7,341 nucleotides of DNA from an uncultured Succinivibrio sp. (GCA_902772715.1 CACYBT010000250.1:1-7341); one strand, 5' to 3'. Positions 1-7,078 are shown, counted from the stretch's first letter. Made by a program: numbers and translations. Notes: generated by a model from the letters alone, not told the origin.

Positions 1-1
1 T

Positions 2-106
2 CTTGAAGATGGCTACAGCCGCGTGTTTGGCATCGGTATTGGCTTTGGCAGCAAGGAATGCGTGATAAGAAGTTTAGGCAATCTTGCCAGGGCTCAAGAG
101 CCGTAA
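2..106 (+). CDS. C-terminal end of an unrecognised protein (5' end outside window)
   Basis: An open frame enters from the left edge and runs 34 codons to a TAA at 104-106. The residues are plausible protein, with a glycine-rich stretch (FGIGIGFGSKE) followed by a short, mostly helical tail ending in AQEP. I do not recognise the family from so short a piece. It could be the end of an intact upstream gene or a remnant left by an insertion. The stop lies 107 bases before the ATG of the next gene, so this gene need not belong to the operon. A second frame is also open over the first 60 bases, which lowers confidence. Confidence 0.45.
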   Translation, partial: LEDGYSRVFGIGIGFGSKECVIRSLGNLARAQEP

Positions 107-116
107 CCATTGTCTT

Positions 117-145
117 TTGCATATAACAAAAACATCATTTTAAAA
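117..145 (+). promoter_or_regulatory. Weak candidate promoter for the four-gene operon
   Basis: TTGCAT (117-122) lies 17 bases before TTAAAA (140-145), giving a rough sigma-70-like pair in the AT-rich gap between the upstream stop and the first operon gene. A separate -10-like hexamer, TATAAC (122-127), has no acceptable -35 at the right distance. Neither is close to consensus. This gap is the natural place for the operon promoter, but the exact site is a guess. Confidence 0.22.
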
Positions 146-174
146 CCTAAACTACATTGCAATCCCTTAATTTG

Positions 175-193
175 AGGTCTTCATTAAAGACTT
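175..193 (+). repeat. Small inverted repeat (hairpin) in the operon leader
   Basis: GTCTT (177-181) and AAGAC (187-191) form a 5-bp stem around a 5-base loop. It extends by one G-U and one A-T pair to 175-193. It ends about ten bases before the ribosome binding site of the SMC-like gene, so in mRNA it would sit just upstream of the initiation region. It is short and could be chance. Confidence 0.25.
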
Positions 194-202
194 GTGAAGA
201 AA

Positions 203-208
203 AAGGAA
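203..208 (+). promoter_or_regulatory. Ribosome binding site that decides the start of the SMC-like gene
   Basis: AAGGAA at 203-208 is five bases before the ATG at 214. The frame is open back to a TTG at 157, but that TTG has no purine-rich site in front of it. The ATG at 214 is therefore preferred, removing 19 residues from the longest open frame. Confidence 0.75.
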
Positions 209-213
209 TCATA

Positions 214-3200
214 ATGTCAAACGAAACAGAGAATAATCTTTTTGGCCTTAAAAATATTTATCTTAATAATTCTATTTTTACCGGACTGTTAACTCAAATT
301 TGCTGTGAAGGCCACACGGTAAACTTCGGCAACAATGGCGCCGGCAAAACGACCATACTCAATCTTATTCCAATCTTCTACGGTCTTAAGCCAAATCGGC
401 TGATTACCCAAAGAGGCAACAAACTATCCTTTGTGGACTTTTATCTGCCTTATGAGACTTCCGTCATTGTCTTTGAATATCTCAAAAAAGGGGAAGTGCG
501 CAATGCGCTCATCTTCAGACATAACGATACATTCCGCTACTGTTTTATAAAGGGAGACGCTGCATCCCAGCTCTTCACAGAAGAGTCCATCAGCGCATTA
601 AACACCATTGGCAGTGCTGAAGGCTGGATAAAGCAGTATCTTAAGATCAACAAAAATTATTATGTCTCCAAAATCATTGATAATACCGAGCTGTATCAGG
701 CAGTACTGATGAACCATCGTGATATTATCTCCCAGCGCCGTGATCGTAGCGAATTTGCACTTATGGCCTCACAATTTTCCCTGTGTGACTTACAAGAGGA
801 GATCCGAAACCTAGCCTCCCTCTCTGCGGTCATGCTCTCAGACAAAAGCAGACTCATAGAAGAATTAAAGCAGATGCTGGTTATGTGTTACATATCAAAT
901 CAGATCAGTATCACCCTGCCTAAATCCAAACAGGGACGTACCCAGCTAGAAGAACTTGAGGCCATCTCGGATTTAAGTGGCAGAATCAAAGACTTCAATC
1001 ATGCGGTGGAAATCAAAAAGGAAATTGCCGACAGTTTCGGATATATCACAGAGTGCGAATCAAAACTAAAAACAATCCTTGAAGAAATCAGCCTGGAGAA
1101 GGAAAAGGCTGAAACTGACTTAAGCGCAAAGCGGGAAGAACTGAAAAAAGTAAGGGATGAATTTAACCGCAAAACCGAAGACTATCACGAGCAGTTAACT
1201 AAGGCCTCGCACAGCAAAAAATCCCTTGAGAATCTTATAGGAAAAATTGAAGAAGAAAAAGAGCAATGGGATCTTGTGAATATTGTTGAAAAAACGCAAC
1301 AGTACAGCAGACTTTCAGAATATCGAGAACAGCTAAACCTGGCCACAAAATACCTAAATGAACTGACTCAGGATATCAGCGACAAAATAACTCCTATCGA
1401 ACTAACTAAAACCAGGCGCGAGAATGAACTTAACCAGGAAAAGGCTGCACTTTTCAAAAAACTTACCGTCGCGCTAGCCGAATGTCAGACGCACATCAGT
1501 GCCATTGAAGAAAAATATAAGCAAAAGGAACAGCAGTTAAAGGATTCTTTGCAGTCCCAGCGTGAAAATCTTGATACTCAGTTTCAGGAGCGAAAAAACG
1601 CCATCAATGAGAAAATCAACAGTCTGACAAGTCAGAAGGTTACTGACGGAACCTATACGCCTGAAGAACAGCTATCTTTGGATACAGCCTCAAGGGATCT
1701 TAAGAAATACTCCCTAAAACTCAATGAAAATCTTAAACTTCAGACCGACACCCAGTCTAATCTTGTCAGCATTACAAGTGAACTTAATGACAAGGAAAGG
1801 GAAATTGCCGCCCTTGTTACACAGCAGCAGCACCTTCTTCATGAGAAGGACGATCTCCTCCTGCAGTTAAATCCTCCTGAAACCTCAGTGATTGGCTTTA
1901 TGGAAAGCCATATGCCAAACTGGAGAGCCCATGTTGGCAAAGTCTTACGCAAAGATCTGCTCTTTCAAAAAGGTCTTAAGCCTTATCTTGACAAAGACTA
2001 CGATGGCAATGAGAACAGCGGCAGCATCTATGGACTGGGACTTGATCTTGATGCAATTGAGGCCCCATCATACATAAAATCACGGCACGAACTTGAAGAA
2101 CAGAGTATCAGTATCGATGAAAAACTCTATGCTCTCGATGACGAAATAAATAAACAGGATAAAACACGTTCTAATATAAGCGAGAGACTCGAAAAGAAAA
2201 AAACGATCCTTAATGATTTAAAACGTGAGGAAAAAAATCTTAGGGAAAATCAGCTCCTGTCCAAACACAATCTTGAGGAAAAAGAAAAGGAATACAAGGA
2301 AAATATAAAAAAACGGCTTTCCATACTAAATGAGGAAATCAACAGCAGCAGTTTAGAAAAAAACAGACTGGAAATCTCCTACAAGAAAAACAAGGATAAG
2401 CTAGAAGAGCTCTTCAAAAAACGCCAGTTTGACTACAAAGCCGACTGCGGCAGTGAACTCGAACCCTATAACACTACCGAAGCGGAACTGTCAGCACAGT
2501 TATCTAATCTTGATGGACAGTATGAGGAGAAATTAAGGGATCTTGAAAAAAATTTCCACATCGAACTTTACAACTCTAAAATTGACTATGCCCCGCTTGA
2601 AAAGGCCAAGAATGCACGTGATCGCGCCAAAACCCATTATGAAACGGTAAAACATTATGAGGATGAAGTTTTAGAGTACCAAAAATTTATGGCCTCTGAC
2701 TACGCGCTGCTTGAAGACTATCGGGAAAAACTGGCAAAAGCCGAAGATAGCTATGAGGAGTACAGCAGGCTCATAAGTGTGGAAAAGATGCAATTTGAGG
2801 AAATAAAGGGGAATTTATCCCAAAAAATAGAGAGACTAAACAGTCAAATTGAGGTTCTTGAAAAGAAATCCCGTGCCATCAATGATTTCTTTGTGCACAA
2901 CAGCAGCATCCTGAATCTACCGCGTCCGGAATTTGATAAAAGACAGTATCTTCCGGAAAATCCGGAGATTGAGGATCTCATCGTAAAGTGTCGGGAAAAA
3001 CTCTCTTTGGTACAAGATAAACAGAATGAGCTTATAAAGAATGTGGATGAAGTCCGTCATACCATGGAGAATCAGACCGGAAGAGAGAATCGTATTGCCG
3101 GCTACTGGAAGCAGATCATTGATGCCGTAAAAATAAAATTAGGTGAGGAATATAGTAATCTTTATCATGATATAAGATACTACTTTGCCTTAACCGATAG

Positions 3201-4002
3201 GCTCAATACCTTTATCGCAAATGATTTTAAGGAACTGCGCAGAACCATTATCACGGCTTTTGTGTCCTCAGCGGTTGAATTTGTCAATTTCTATGAGAAT
3301 CTAAGACATTTCAACCGGGTGGTGCACCAGGTGTCGGGAAAATTTGCCCAGCGGCTGTCCACCTACAATCCCCTCGACACCATTACCGATATTCGAATAG
3401 GTCTTATCTCCAAAATTGAAAATCTCGAGATCTATCCCAAACTGCAGAATTTTACACGCTGCTACAATGAGTGGGAGGAAGAAAACAGGAATTTAGGTGA
3501 AAGCACCTATCCCTCTCCCGACCTTGTAAAGTATTATACGTATGTTTCACAGGCACTGATAAATAACGAGATTGACTCCGAGATCAATTCACTCGTTGAC
3601 ATTAGTATCTCCATGAACATCAACGGAAGACTAGTTACGGTACGCTCTGATAAAGACCTTACCGCAGGTGGCTCCACCGGTGAATCAAAACTTGCCATCA
3701 ACGTCATTTTCTGCGCTCTCACCCGCATGATCTGTCCTAATGAACACATCAAGATCCACTGGCCAATAGATGAAATCGGAGAAATCTACACCGACAATCT
3801 CATCAAGATTTTTGAGATGACCGAACGCTATGGCATCTATCTGTTTTGTGCCCAGCCCAATCTTTCCTATGACAAGGTACAGATGTTTGACACCAAGAAT
3901 CTAATCTCAAGAACAGAGGGAGTCAAACGCTGCGTAGCAGGTTTTGAAGAAGAGTCTGATAATCCAATCATTAACATGCTCACTAACGGAGAGAAGGCTT
4001 AA
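214..4002 (+). CDS. SMC-like ATPase, MksB/JetC-type motor of a Wadjet-like condensin
   Basis: This 1262-aa protein has the architecture of an SMC/MukB-like motor. Residues 1-245 form the N-terminal head half, with Walker A GNNGAGKTT at 39-47 (Lys45). Residues about 250-545 are charged coiled coil rich in E, K and L. A small globular hinge at about 560-620 includes W575 and the segment YGLGLDLDAI. The returning coil runs from about 625 to 930. The C-terminal head half carries a divergent signature, LTAGGSTGES (1149-1158), and Walker B WPIDE with Asp1186 and the presumed catalytic Glu1187. It ends with a MukB-like segment (FCAQPNL). Motor, hinge and coil are seen directly; loop extrusion is known for the family and inferred here. 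It is first in a tight operon with KITE-like, kleisin-like and Toprim genes, which favours a Wadjet/Mks motor over a stand-alone Rad50/SbcC or a housekeeping SMC. No frameshift is seen and all ATPase motifs are present, so it looks active. Confidence 0.85.
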   Translation: MSNETENNLFGLKNIYLNNSIFTGLLTQICCEGHTVNFGNNGAGKTTILNLIPIFYGLKPNRLITQRGNKLSFVDFYLPYETSVIVFEYLKKGEVRNALIFRHNDTFRYCFIKGDAASQLFTEESISALNTIGSAEGWIKQYLKINKNYYVSKIIDNTELYQAVLMNHRDIISQRRDRSEFALMASQFSLCDLQEEIRNLASLSAVMLSDKSRLIEELKQMLVMCYISNQISITLPKSKQGRTQLEELEAISDLSGRIKDFNHAVEIKKEIADSFGYITECESKLKTILEEISLEKEKAETDLSAKREELKKVRDEFNRKTEDYHEQLTKASHSKKSLENLIGKIEEEKEQWDLVNIVEKTQQYSRLSEYREQLNLATKYLNELTQDISDKITPIELTKTRRENELNQEKAALFKKLTVALAECQTHISAIEEKYKQKEQQLKDSLQSQRENLDTQFQERKNAINEKINSLTSQKVTDGTYTPEEQLSLDTASRDLKKYSLKLNENLKLQTDTQSNLVSITSELNDKEREIAALVTQQQHLLHEKDDLLLQLNPPETSVIGFMESHMPNWRAHVGKVLRKDLLFQKGLKPYLDKDYDGNENSGSIYGLGLDLDAIEAPSYIKSRHELEEQSISIDEKLYALDDEINKQDKTRSNISERLEKKKTILNDLKREEKNLRENQLLSKHNLEEKEKEYKENIKKRLSILNEEINSSSLEKNRLEISYKKNKDKLEELFKKRQFDYKADCGSELEPYNTTEAELSAQLSNLDGQYEEKLRDLEKNFHIELYNSKIDYAPLEKAKNARDRAKTHYETVKHYEDEVLEYQKFMASDYALLEDYREKLAKAEDSYEEYSRLISVEKMQFEEIKGNLSQKIERLNSQIEVLEKKSRAINDFFVHNSSILNLPRPEFDKRQYLPENPEIEDLIVKCREKLSLVQDKQNELIKNVDEVRHTMENQTGRENRIAGYWKQIIDAVKIKLGEEYSNLYHDIRYYFALTDRLNTFIANDFKELRRTIITAFVSSAVEFVNFYENLRHFNRVVHQVSGKFAQRLSTYNPLDTITDIRIGLISKIENLEIYPKLQNFTRCYNEWEEENRNLGESTYPSPDLVKYYTYVSQALINNEIDSEINSLVDISISMNINGRLVTVRSDKDLTAGGSTGESKLAINVIFCALTRMICPNEHIKIHWPIDEIGEIYTDNLIKIFEMTERYGIYLFCAQPNLSYDKVQMFDTKNLISRTEGVKRCVAGFEEESDNPIINMLTNGEKA

Positions 4003-4004
4003 TC

Positions 4005-4742
4005 ATGGAAAACAACATCAGTAACCGTTTTGTAAAATGCATTGAAAACCTCCTTCAAGGAAGGATCCTCTGTCATGCTCTAACTCCCGATCTTTACCGC
4101 TATCTTAAGGAGGAAAATGAGAATGGCGAGTATGAGAATGAAGACAGAATAAATGTCTTCTTAACAAAAATGGGCCGCCGACTGGTAAAAACCAGTGATG
4201 AAATGGGCTACTACTGCTGTATCAGTAATTACGATGAAGGAGAAGCCAAAGCGGAAGGCCGCGCCTTCATCAAAAAGGCCGCCCACGAATTTGAGCCGCT
4301 CATCAAGTGGCTGCGTATTATAAGATCATGCAGTCAGGATTCAAGGCCTGTATGTGCCGATGATATCATCAAGCCTTCAGAAATCAGTCATTCACTTGAA
4401 GAATCGGAAATACTGTGCAAGATGTTAAAAGATATCGCCAACAGCTTTAAGGTAGCATCCAATAGCAACGATATCTCCAAAATTCTGCTTGCTGTCATCA
4501 AGTATCTTGTCAAAGAGGAATATCTAGTAGATGCCAACGGTGACGGACTTATATACCGTGCCACGGCTAAATGGTCACAGTTCTACGACATTCTTGAATT
4601 TGTAAAGCAAAACGAAGGCTTTGACAGGGATAAACACTTAGACAGTGAACAAAGACAGACCGATCTGTTTGCCACCGCTAACATGACTGAGGTTTTGGTC
4701 CCTGACTACAGTAATAAAGATGAGCCAAAGGTTTTGTCATGA
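4005..4742 (+). CDS. Probable KITE-type condensin subunit (MksE/JetB-like)
   Basis: This 245-aa protein starts two bases after the ATPase stop, with GAGAAGG (3991-3997) seven bases before its ATG. It is mostly helical. A C-terminal winged-helix-like module at about 155-205 has a helix (ILLAVIKYLVKEEYLV), a turn with NGDG (178-181), and a strand-helix stretch (IYRATAKWSQFYDIL). This resembles the winged-helix modules of MukE, MksE and JetB, which dimerise and bind the kleisin. After residue 210 the tail looks disordered and contains QTDLF (218-222), which matches the bacterial sliding-clamp-binding consensus. The assignment rests on size, winged-helix character and position between SMC and kleisin candidates, not on a diagnostic motif. 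The gene ends in an ATGA overlap with the next gene, suggesting coupled translation. No catalytic motif is visible, so a structural role is expected. Confidence 0.6.
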   Translation: MENNISNRFVKCIENLLQGRILCHALTPDLYRYLKEENENGEYENEDRINVFLTKMGRRLVKTSDEMGYYCCISNYDEGEAKAEGRAFIKKAAHEFEPLIKWLRIIRSCSQDSRPVCADDIIKPSEISHSLEESEILCKMLKDIANSFKVASNSNDISKILLAVIKYLVKEEYLVDANGDGLIYRATAKWSQFYDILEFVKQNEGFDRDKHLDSEQRQTDLFATANMTEVLVPDYSNKDEPKVLS

Positions 4743-5998
4743 GCAGTAAGTTTATTCCCAAAAATGCGGTTCGAGCCATCTATAACCATTATGAGCTCCT
4801 CGCGCAGGCATGTCTTAACAACTCAGGCGCCATCAGCATTACCGAGGATAAGAAGGCGCTCTCTGAGCTCTCGGCACAGAAACTACTCACGGTTTTGGAT
4901 GAGAATCTAGAATACCGTATGAACAGCAAGGTTAGAGCACTTATCGACTACCTTGAAGGACACATGCGTTTTCGGCAGCGACATGGTGATATTGAGGAAA
5001 TTATCGATGATCTCAAAGAAGCAGTCGCCAAATACAATCGCACCTATCACAAAGGAGATCTGCGCAACACTAACCGCGCTTATTCCGAAGTTCGTGACTA
5101 TGTGGGAGATCTGTTTGATGCCATCGATGAGATCATTATCTCCTTCTATCAGTTAATCGATGAAGATTACAGTATTGTTTCCGATATTGATGAAAAACTT
5201 CATCAGATGCACCGCTGTACCGATGAACTTGGGAAAATAAACGAAATCTTCCGACGCTTGACTGTAGGCAGTATTGAAGAGGAATTTCACTCTGACGATC
5301 CTCTTATTAACCGCCTGCTTTATAAAAACATCTCCACCAAAATTTCCGTAAGTCTAAGTGAAATTACGGTGTTAGGTGAAAAAATCGTCAAAAGAATTGA
5401 TAAGCTAAATCAGGAAAAGAAGATCCTAGAGCGCAATCACCTCATTGATTTTTTTGCAGAAATATATGCCGACAGAGCTGATTTTACCCCCAATATTGAT
5501 TCCTATTCTCTTCCTCCTCAGTTTACCTTTGCAGCCCCTATGGCAATCTGTTTCACCCCTGAACTTAATACCCAAAATGACGGTATTCCAGATTACTATA
5601 GGACTTATGCTGCAGAAACCCTTAATGAAGTTCCAAAAACAAAAGCTCCCCCACCATCTTCAATCAATCCCGAGGTCACAGATAAAAGAGACGTGACCTT
5701 CAGACTAAACAAAAGCATAATTGAAAAACAGGTTGACTATTTTCTGCAGGCGGTGCTTTCTGAACAAGTAAAAGAAAGTCTCAGCGCCAGCCGCGGATAT
5801 ACGCTTCTTAAAATTGCAATGCTAAAGATCAGTTTGGAAGACTGGATGTATATGCTGATTATAGGCTATCAGGAACTGCCTGCATCCGTTTCAAGTAAAA
5901 TCGTAATTGATCCGGTACTCGTAAACATACATCCAACCTACACCGGCAATCAGTTTTTCAGAGATCTTGTTTTCAGAAAAAAAACAGCATCTCCATAA
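4739..5998 (+). CDS. Probable kleisin subunit (MksF/JetA-like)
   Basis: This 419-aa protein overlaps the previous stop by four bases (ATGA), with AAAGG seven bases before the ATG. Residues 1-240 are almost wholly helical and charged, with an arginine-rich stretch near 76-81 (RFRQRH). A low-complexity, extended segment at about 250-320 includes three consecutive prolines (304-306). A second helical domain covers about 325-419. A helical N-domain, flexible linker and C-domain is the layout expected of a kleisin, whose ends clamp the two SMC heads and whose linker binds the KITE dimer. I see no diagnostic sequence motif, and kleisins diverge quickly, so the call leans on architecture and neighbours. 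Position after the KITE candidate is the reverse of the usual kleisin-KITE-SMC order. It could instead be an unrelated helical scaffold. Confidence 0.58.
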   Translation: MSSKFIPKNAVRAIYNHYELLAQACLNNSGAISITEDKKALSELSAQKLLTVLDENLEYRMNSKVRALIDYLEGHMRFRQRHGDIEEIIDDLKEAVAKYNRTYHKGDLRNTNRAYSEVRDYVGDLFDAIDEIIISFYQLIDEDYSIVSDIDEKLHQMHRCTDELGKINEIFRRLTVGSIEEEFHSDDPLINRLLYKNISTKISVSLSEITVLGEKIVKRIDKLNQEKKILERNHLIDFFAEIYADRADFTPNIDSYSLPPQFTFAAPMAICFTPELNTQNDGIPDYYRTYAAETLNEVPKTKAPPPSSINPEVTDKRDVTFRLNKSIIEKQVDYFLQAVLSEQVKESLSASRGYTLLKIAMLKISLEDWMYMLIIGYQELPASVSSKIVIDPVLVNIHPTYTGNQFFRDLVFRKKTASP

Positions 5999-6004
5999 TA
6001 AAAA

Positions 6005-6011
6005 AAGGAAG
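6005..6011 (+). promoter_or_regulatory. Ribosome binding site that decides the start of the Toprim gene
   Basis: AAGGAAG at 6005-6011 lies six bases before the ATG at 6018. The frame is open back to a TTG at 5967 inside the preceding gene, but that would add 17 lysine-rich residues without a ribosome binding site. The ATG at 6018 is preferred. Confidence 0.75.
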
Positions 6012-6017
6012 ATTATT

Positions 6018-6890
6018 ATGATAACCGGCACCCAGCGGGCTATGCTGCTAAAACTTATAAATGCCAAAGAATATGAAAAAATCAAAGTAGGCAAATCGGT
6101 CAAAGACATGATGAGTGACCTTGGGCTCAACATCATTGGAAATAAAATTTGTTTAAGCACCAGAGAAAAACAGAAAATCATCCGTTATATACGCGAGCAT
6201 CACGGTGAAGATCTTGAAAAAAAGCCGCAAACAACTGATCGTAGCAGACTCTCCCGCTCTACTCTTGCCCCCAATGAGAAACGTGGTGGATATGCAGTCT
6301 TCGGATCCATGCTTAATTTTTCAGGAAATACCTGCCTGTGGTTTAAAGACGGCACCTCTGTAGGGCTCAATACCAATGCCATTCTGTCTTGCGACCTCAA
6401 TACTATAGATATTAGTAAAATTTCCTCTTTAATCGTGGTCGAGAACGGAGATACCATTATTCATGCGAAAATACTGCCGGAGATTTTGCCACTATCATAT
6501 AAAAACAGTCTTATAGTATTTCGAGGATACGGAGAAAATATTGTATTAGTCCATAATCTTGTAAAAATGCTTAGTAAAGAATGTACTCTAGGCTACTTCT
6601 TCGATTACGACCCTTCTGGGTTGAAAATGATGATTGCAGAAGGTAAGAAAAGAGACTCCGCACTGCTACTGCCTAAGGCACTACCCAAAGAAGTCATAAA
6701 ACTGAATAAAAAAGAAACCTTTAACATCCAGTATAACGACCTTCAACCACTGTATGCACAAAGACAAAATTTCAGTCAGAGACTCTGTGAGCATATCGAA
6801 AATATTAAAGACAATGAATATGCCATAACTCAGGAAAATCTGGTGGCACATCGAGTTTTACTTGAGGAAGTATTTTTAACAGACAACTGA
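6018..6890 (+). CDS. Toprim-domain nuclease, MksG/JetD-like effector
   Basis: This 290-aa protein starts 19 bases after the kleisin-like stop. The N-terminal 100 residues are basic, with a helical beginning. The Toprim fold follows: a strand with the metal-binding glutamate (VVENGDT, Glu142), FRGYGEN at 168-174, and the acidic pair DYDPSG (Asp196, Asp198) after a hydrophobic strand. A C-terminal helix begins QENLVAHR (272-279). The ENGDT plus DxDPxG combination is typical of the Toprim domain shared by JetD/MksG and topoisomerase VI subunit A. In Wadjet systems JetD cuts circular DNA after the motor stalls on it. It is shorter than the roughly 380-400 residues I associate with JetD, so the N-terminal arm/CAP-like part is reduced or very different. 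All expected acidic residues are present, so an active nuclease is likely. A primase-like or OLD-family Toprim is less likely, since neither pairs with an SMC-kleisin set in this way. Confidence 0.78.
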   Translation: MITGTQRAMLLKLINAKEYEKIKVGKSVKDMMSDLGLNIIGNKICLSTREKQKIIRYIREHHGEDLEKKPQTTDRSRLSRSTLAPNEKRGGYAVFGSMLNFSGNTCLWFKDGTSVGLNTNAILSCDLNTIDISKISSLIVVENGDTIIHAKILPEILPLSYKNSLIVFRGYGENIVLVHNLVKMLSKECTLGYFFDYDPSGLKMMIAEGKKRDSALLLPKALPKEVIKLNKKETFNIQYNDLQPLYAQRQNFSQRLCEHIENIKDNEYAITQENLVAHRVLLEEVFLTDN

Positions 6891-6892
6891 CT

Positions 6893-6905
6893 CTGCCACG
6901 GGCAG
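6893..6905 (+). terminator. Short hairpin just after the operon, weak terminator candidate
   Basis: CTGCC (6893-6897) and GGCAG (6901-6905) pair perfectly around a three-base loop, two bases after the last stop codon of the operon. No T run follows, so it is not a standard intrinsic terminator. It may only stabilise the 3' end or be chance. Confidence 0.25.
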
Positions 6906-6964
6906 GATCATGGGTTCTGATTATTTGATATCTCCTGCATCATACACCATTTTCAGGCTTTGCA

Positions 6965-7078
6965 ATGACCTCTGTAAATCTGTTTGATAAGGACATGAAT
7001 TTAAATAGACCCGCGACCACATTTGCAGAAGATGTCAGTCTTTTTGCAAAGACGGACAGTCAATCGCCCTACTATTGA
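6965..7078 (+). CDS. Possible small ORF of 37 codons, or remnant of a decayed gene
   Basis: The frame is open from 6929 to a TGA at 7076-7078, with an ATG at 6965. AGG at 6955-6957 is a weak ribosome binding site seven bases upstream. The residues look protein-like, with a mixed helical stretch TTFAEDVSLFAKTDSQ and no repeats or hydrophobic run. I recognise no family. It could be a small gene, a leftover piece of a larger gene, or a chance frame. The hairpin at 7033-7058 lies inside it. Confidence 0.2.
   Translation: MTSVNLFDKDMNLNRPATTFAEDVSLFAKTDSQSPYY
7033..7058. repeat. Imperfect inverted repeat (26 bases)
   Basis: TGTC-A-GTCTTT and AAAGAC-G-GACA form a stem of 4 plus 6 base pairs with one A/G mismatch around a TTGC loop. 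Neither strand has a good T run after it, so it is not an obvious terminator. It may be a structured RNA element or a binding site. Confidence 0.4.

Noticed and set aside
3..65. Frame reading like a signal peptide (MATAACLASVLALAA)
   Set aside because: It is a shadow of a frame that stays open longer (2-106). It stops after about 20 codons and has no ribosome binding site visible in the window.
91..103. GGCTC-AA-GAGCC inverted repeat as terminator of the upstream gene
   Set aside because: It lies within the last codons before the stop, would have a very tight loop, and no T run follows.
157..213. TTG start giving 19 extra N-terminal residues to the SMC-like protein
   Set aside because: No ribosome binding site precedes it, whereas the ATG at 214 has AAGGAA at the right distance.
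3534..3752. Reverse-strand open frame of 72 codons
   Set aside because: It is antisense to the conserved signature region of the ATPase and shows no start signals or recognisable product.
214..4002. Rad50/SbcC, RecN, Lamassu LmuB or chromosomal MukB as identity of the ATPase
   Set aside because: There is no SbcD-like nuclease and no zinc-hook CxxC at the coil apex. The neighbours are winged-helix, kleisin-like and Toprim genes rather than Lamassu or mukF/mukE partners.
5967..6017. TTG start giving 17 extra residues to the Toprim protein
   Set aside because: It lies inside the kleisin-like gene without a ribosome binding site, and the extra residues are a lysine-rich out-of-frame read. The ATG at 6018 has AAGGAAG.
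5891..6181. Reverse-strand open frame of 96 codons with hydrophobic stretches
   Set aside because: It spans the junction of two real genes on the opposite strand. Its hydrophobicity comes from reading A-rich coding sequence backwards.
6200..6457. Reverse-strand open frame of 85 codons
   Set aside because: It is antisense to the Toprim gene, covering part of the catalytic region, with no independent support.
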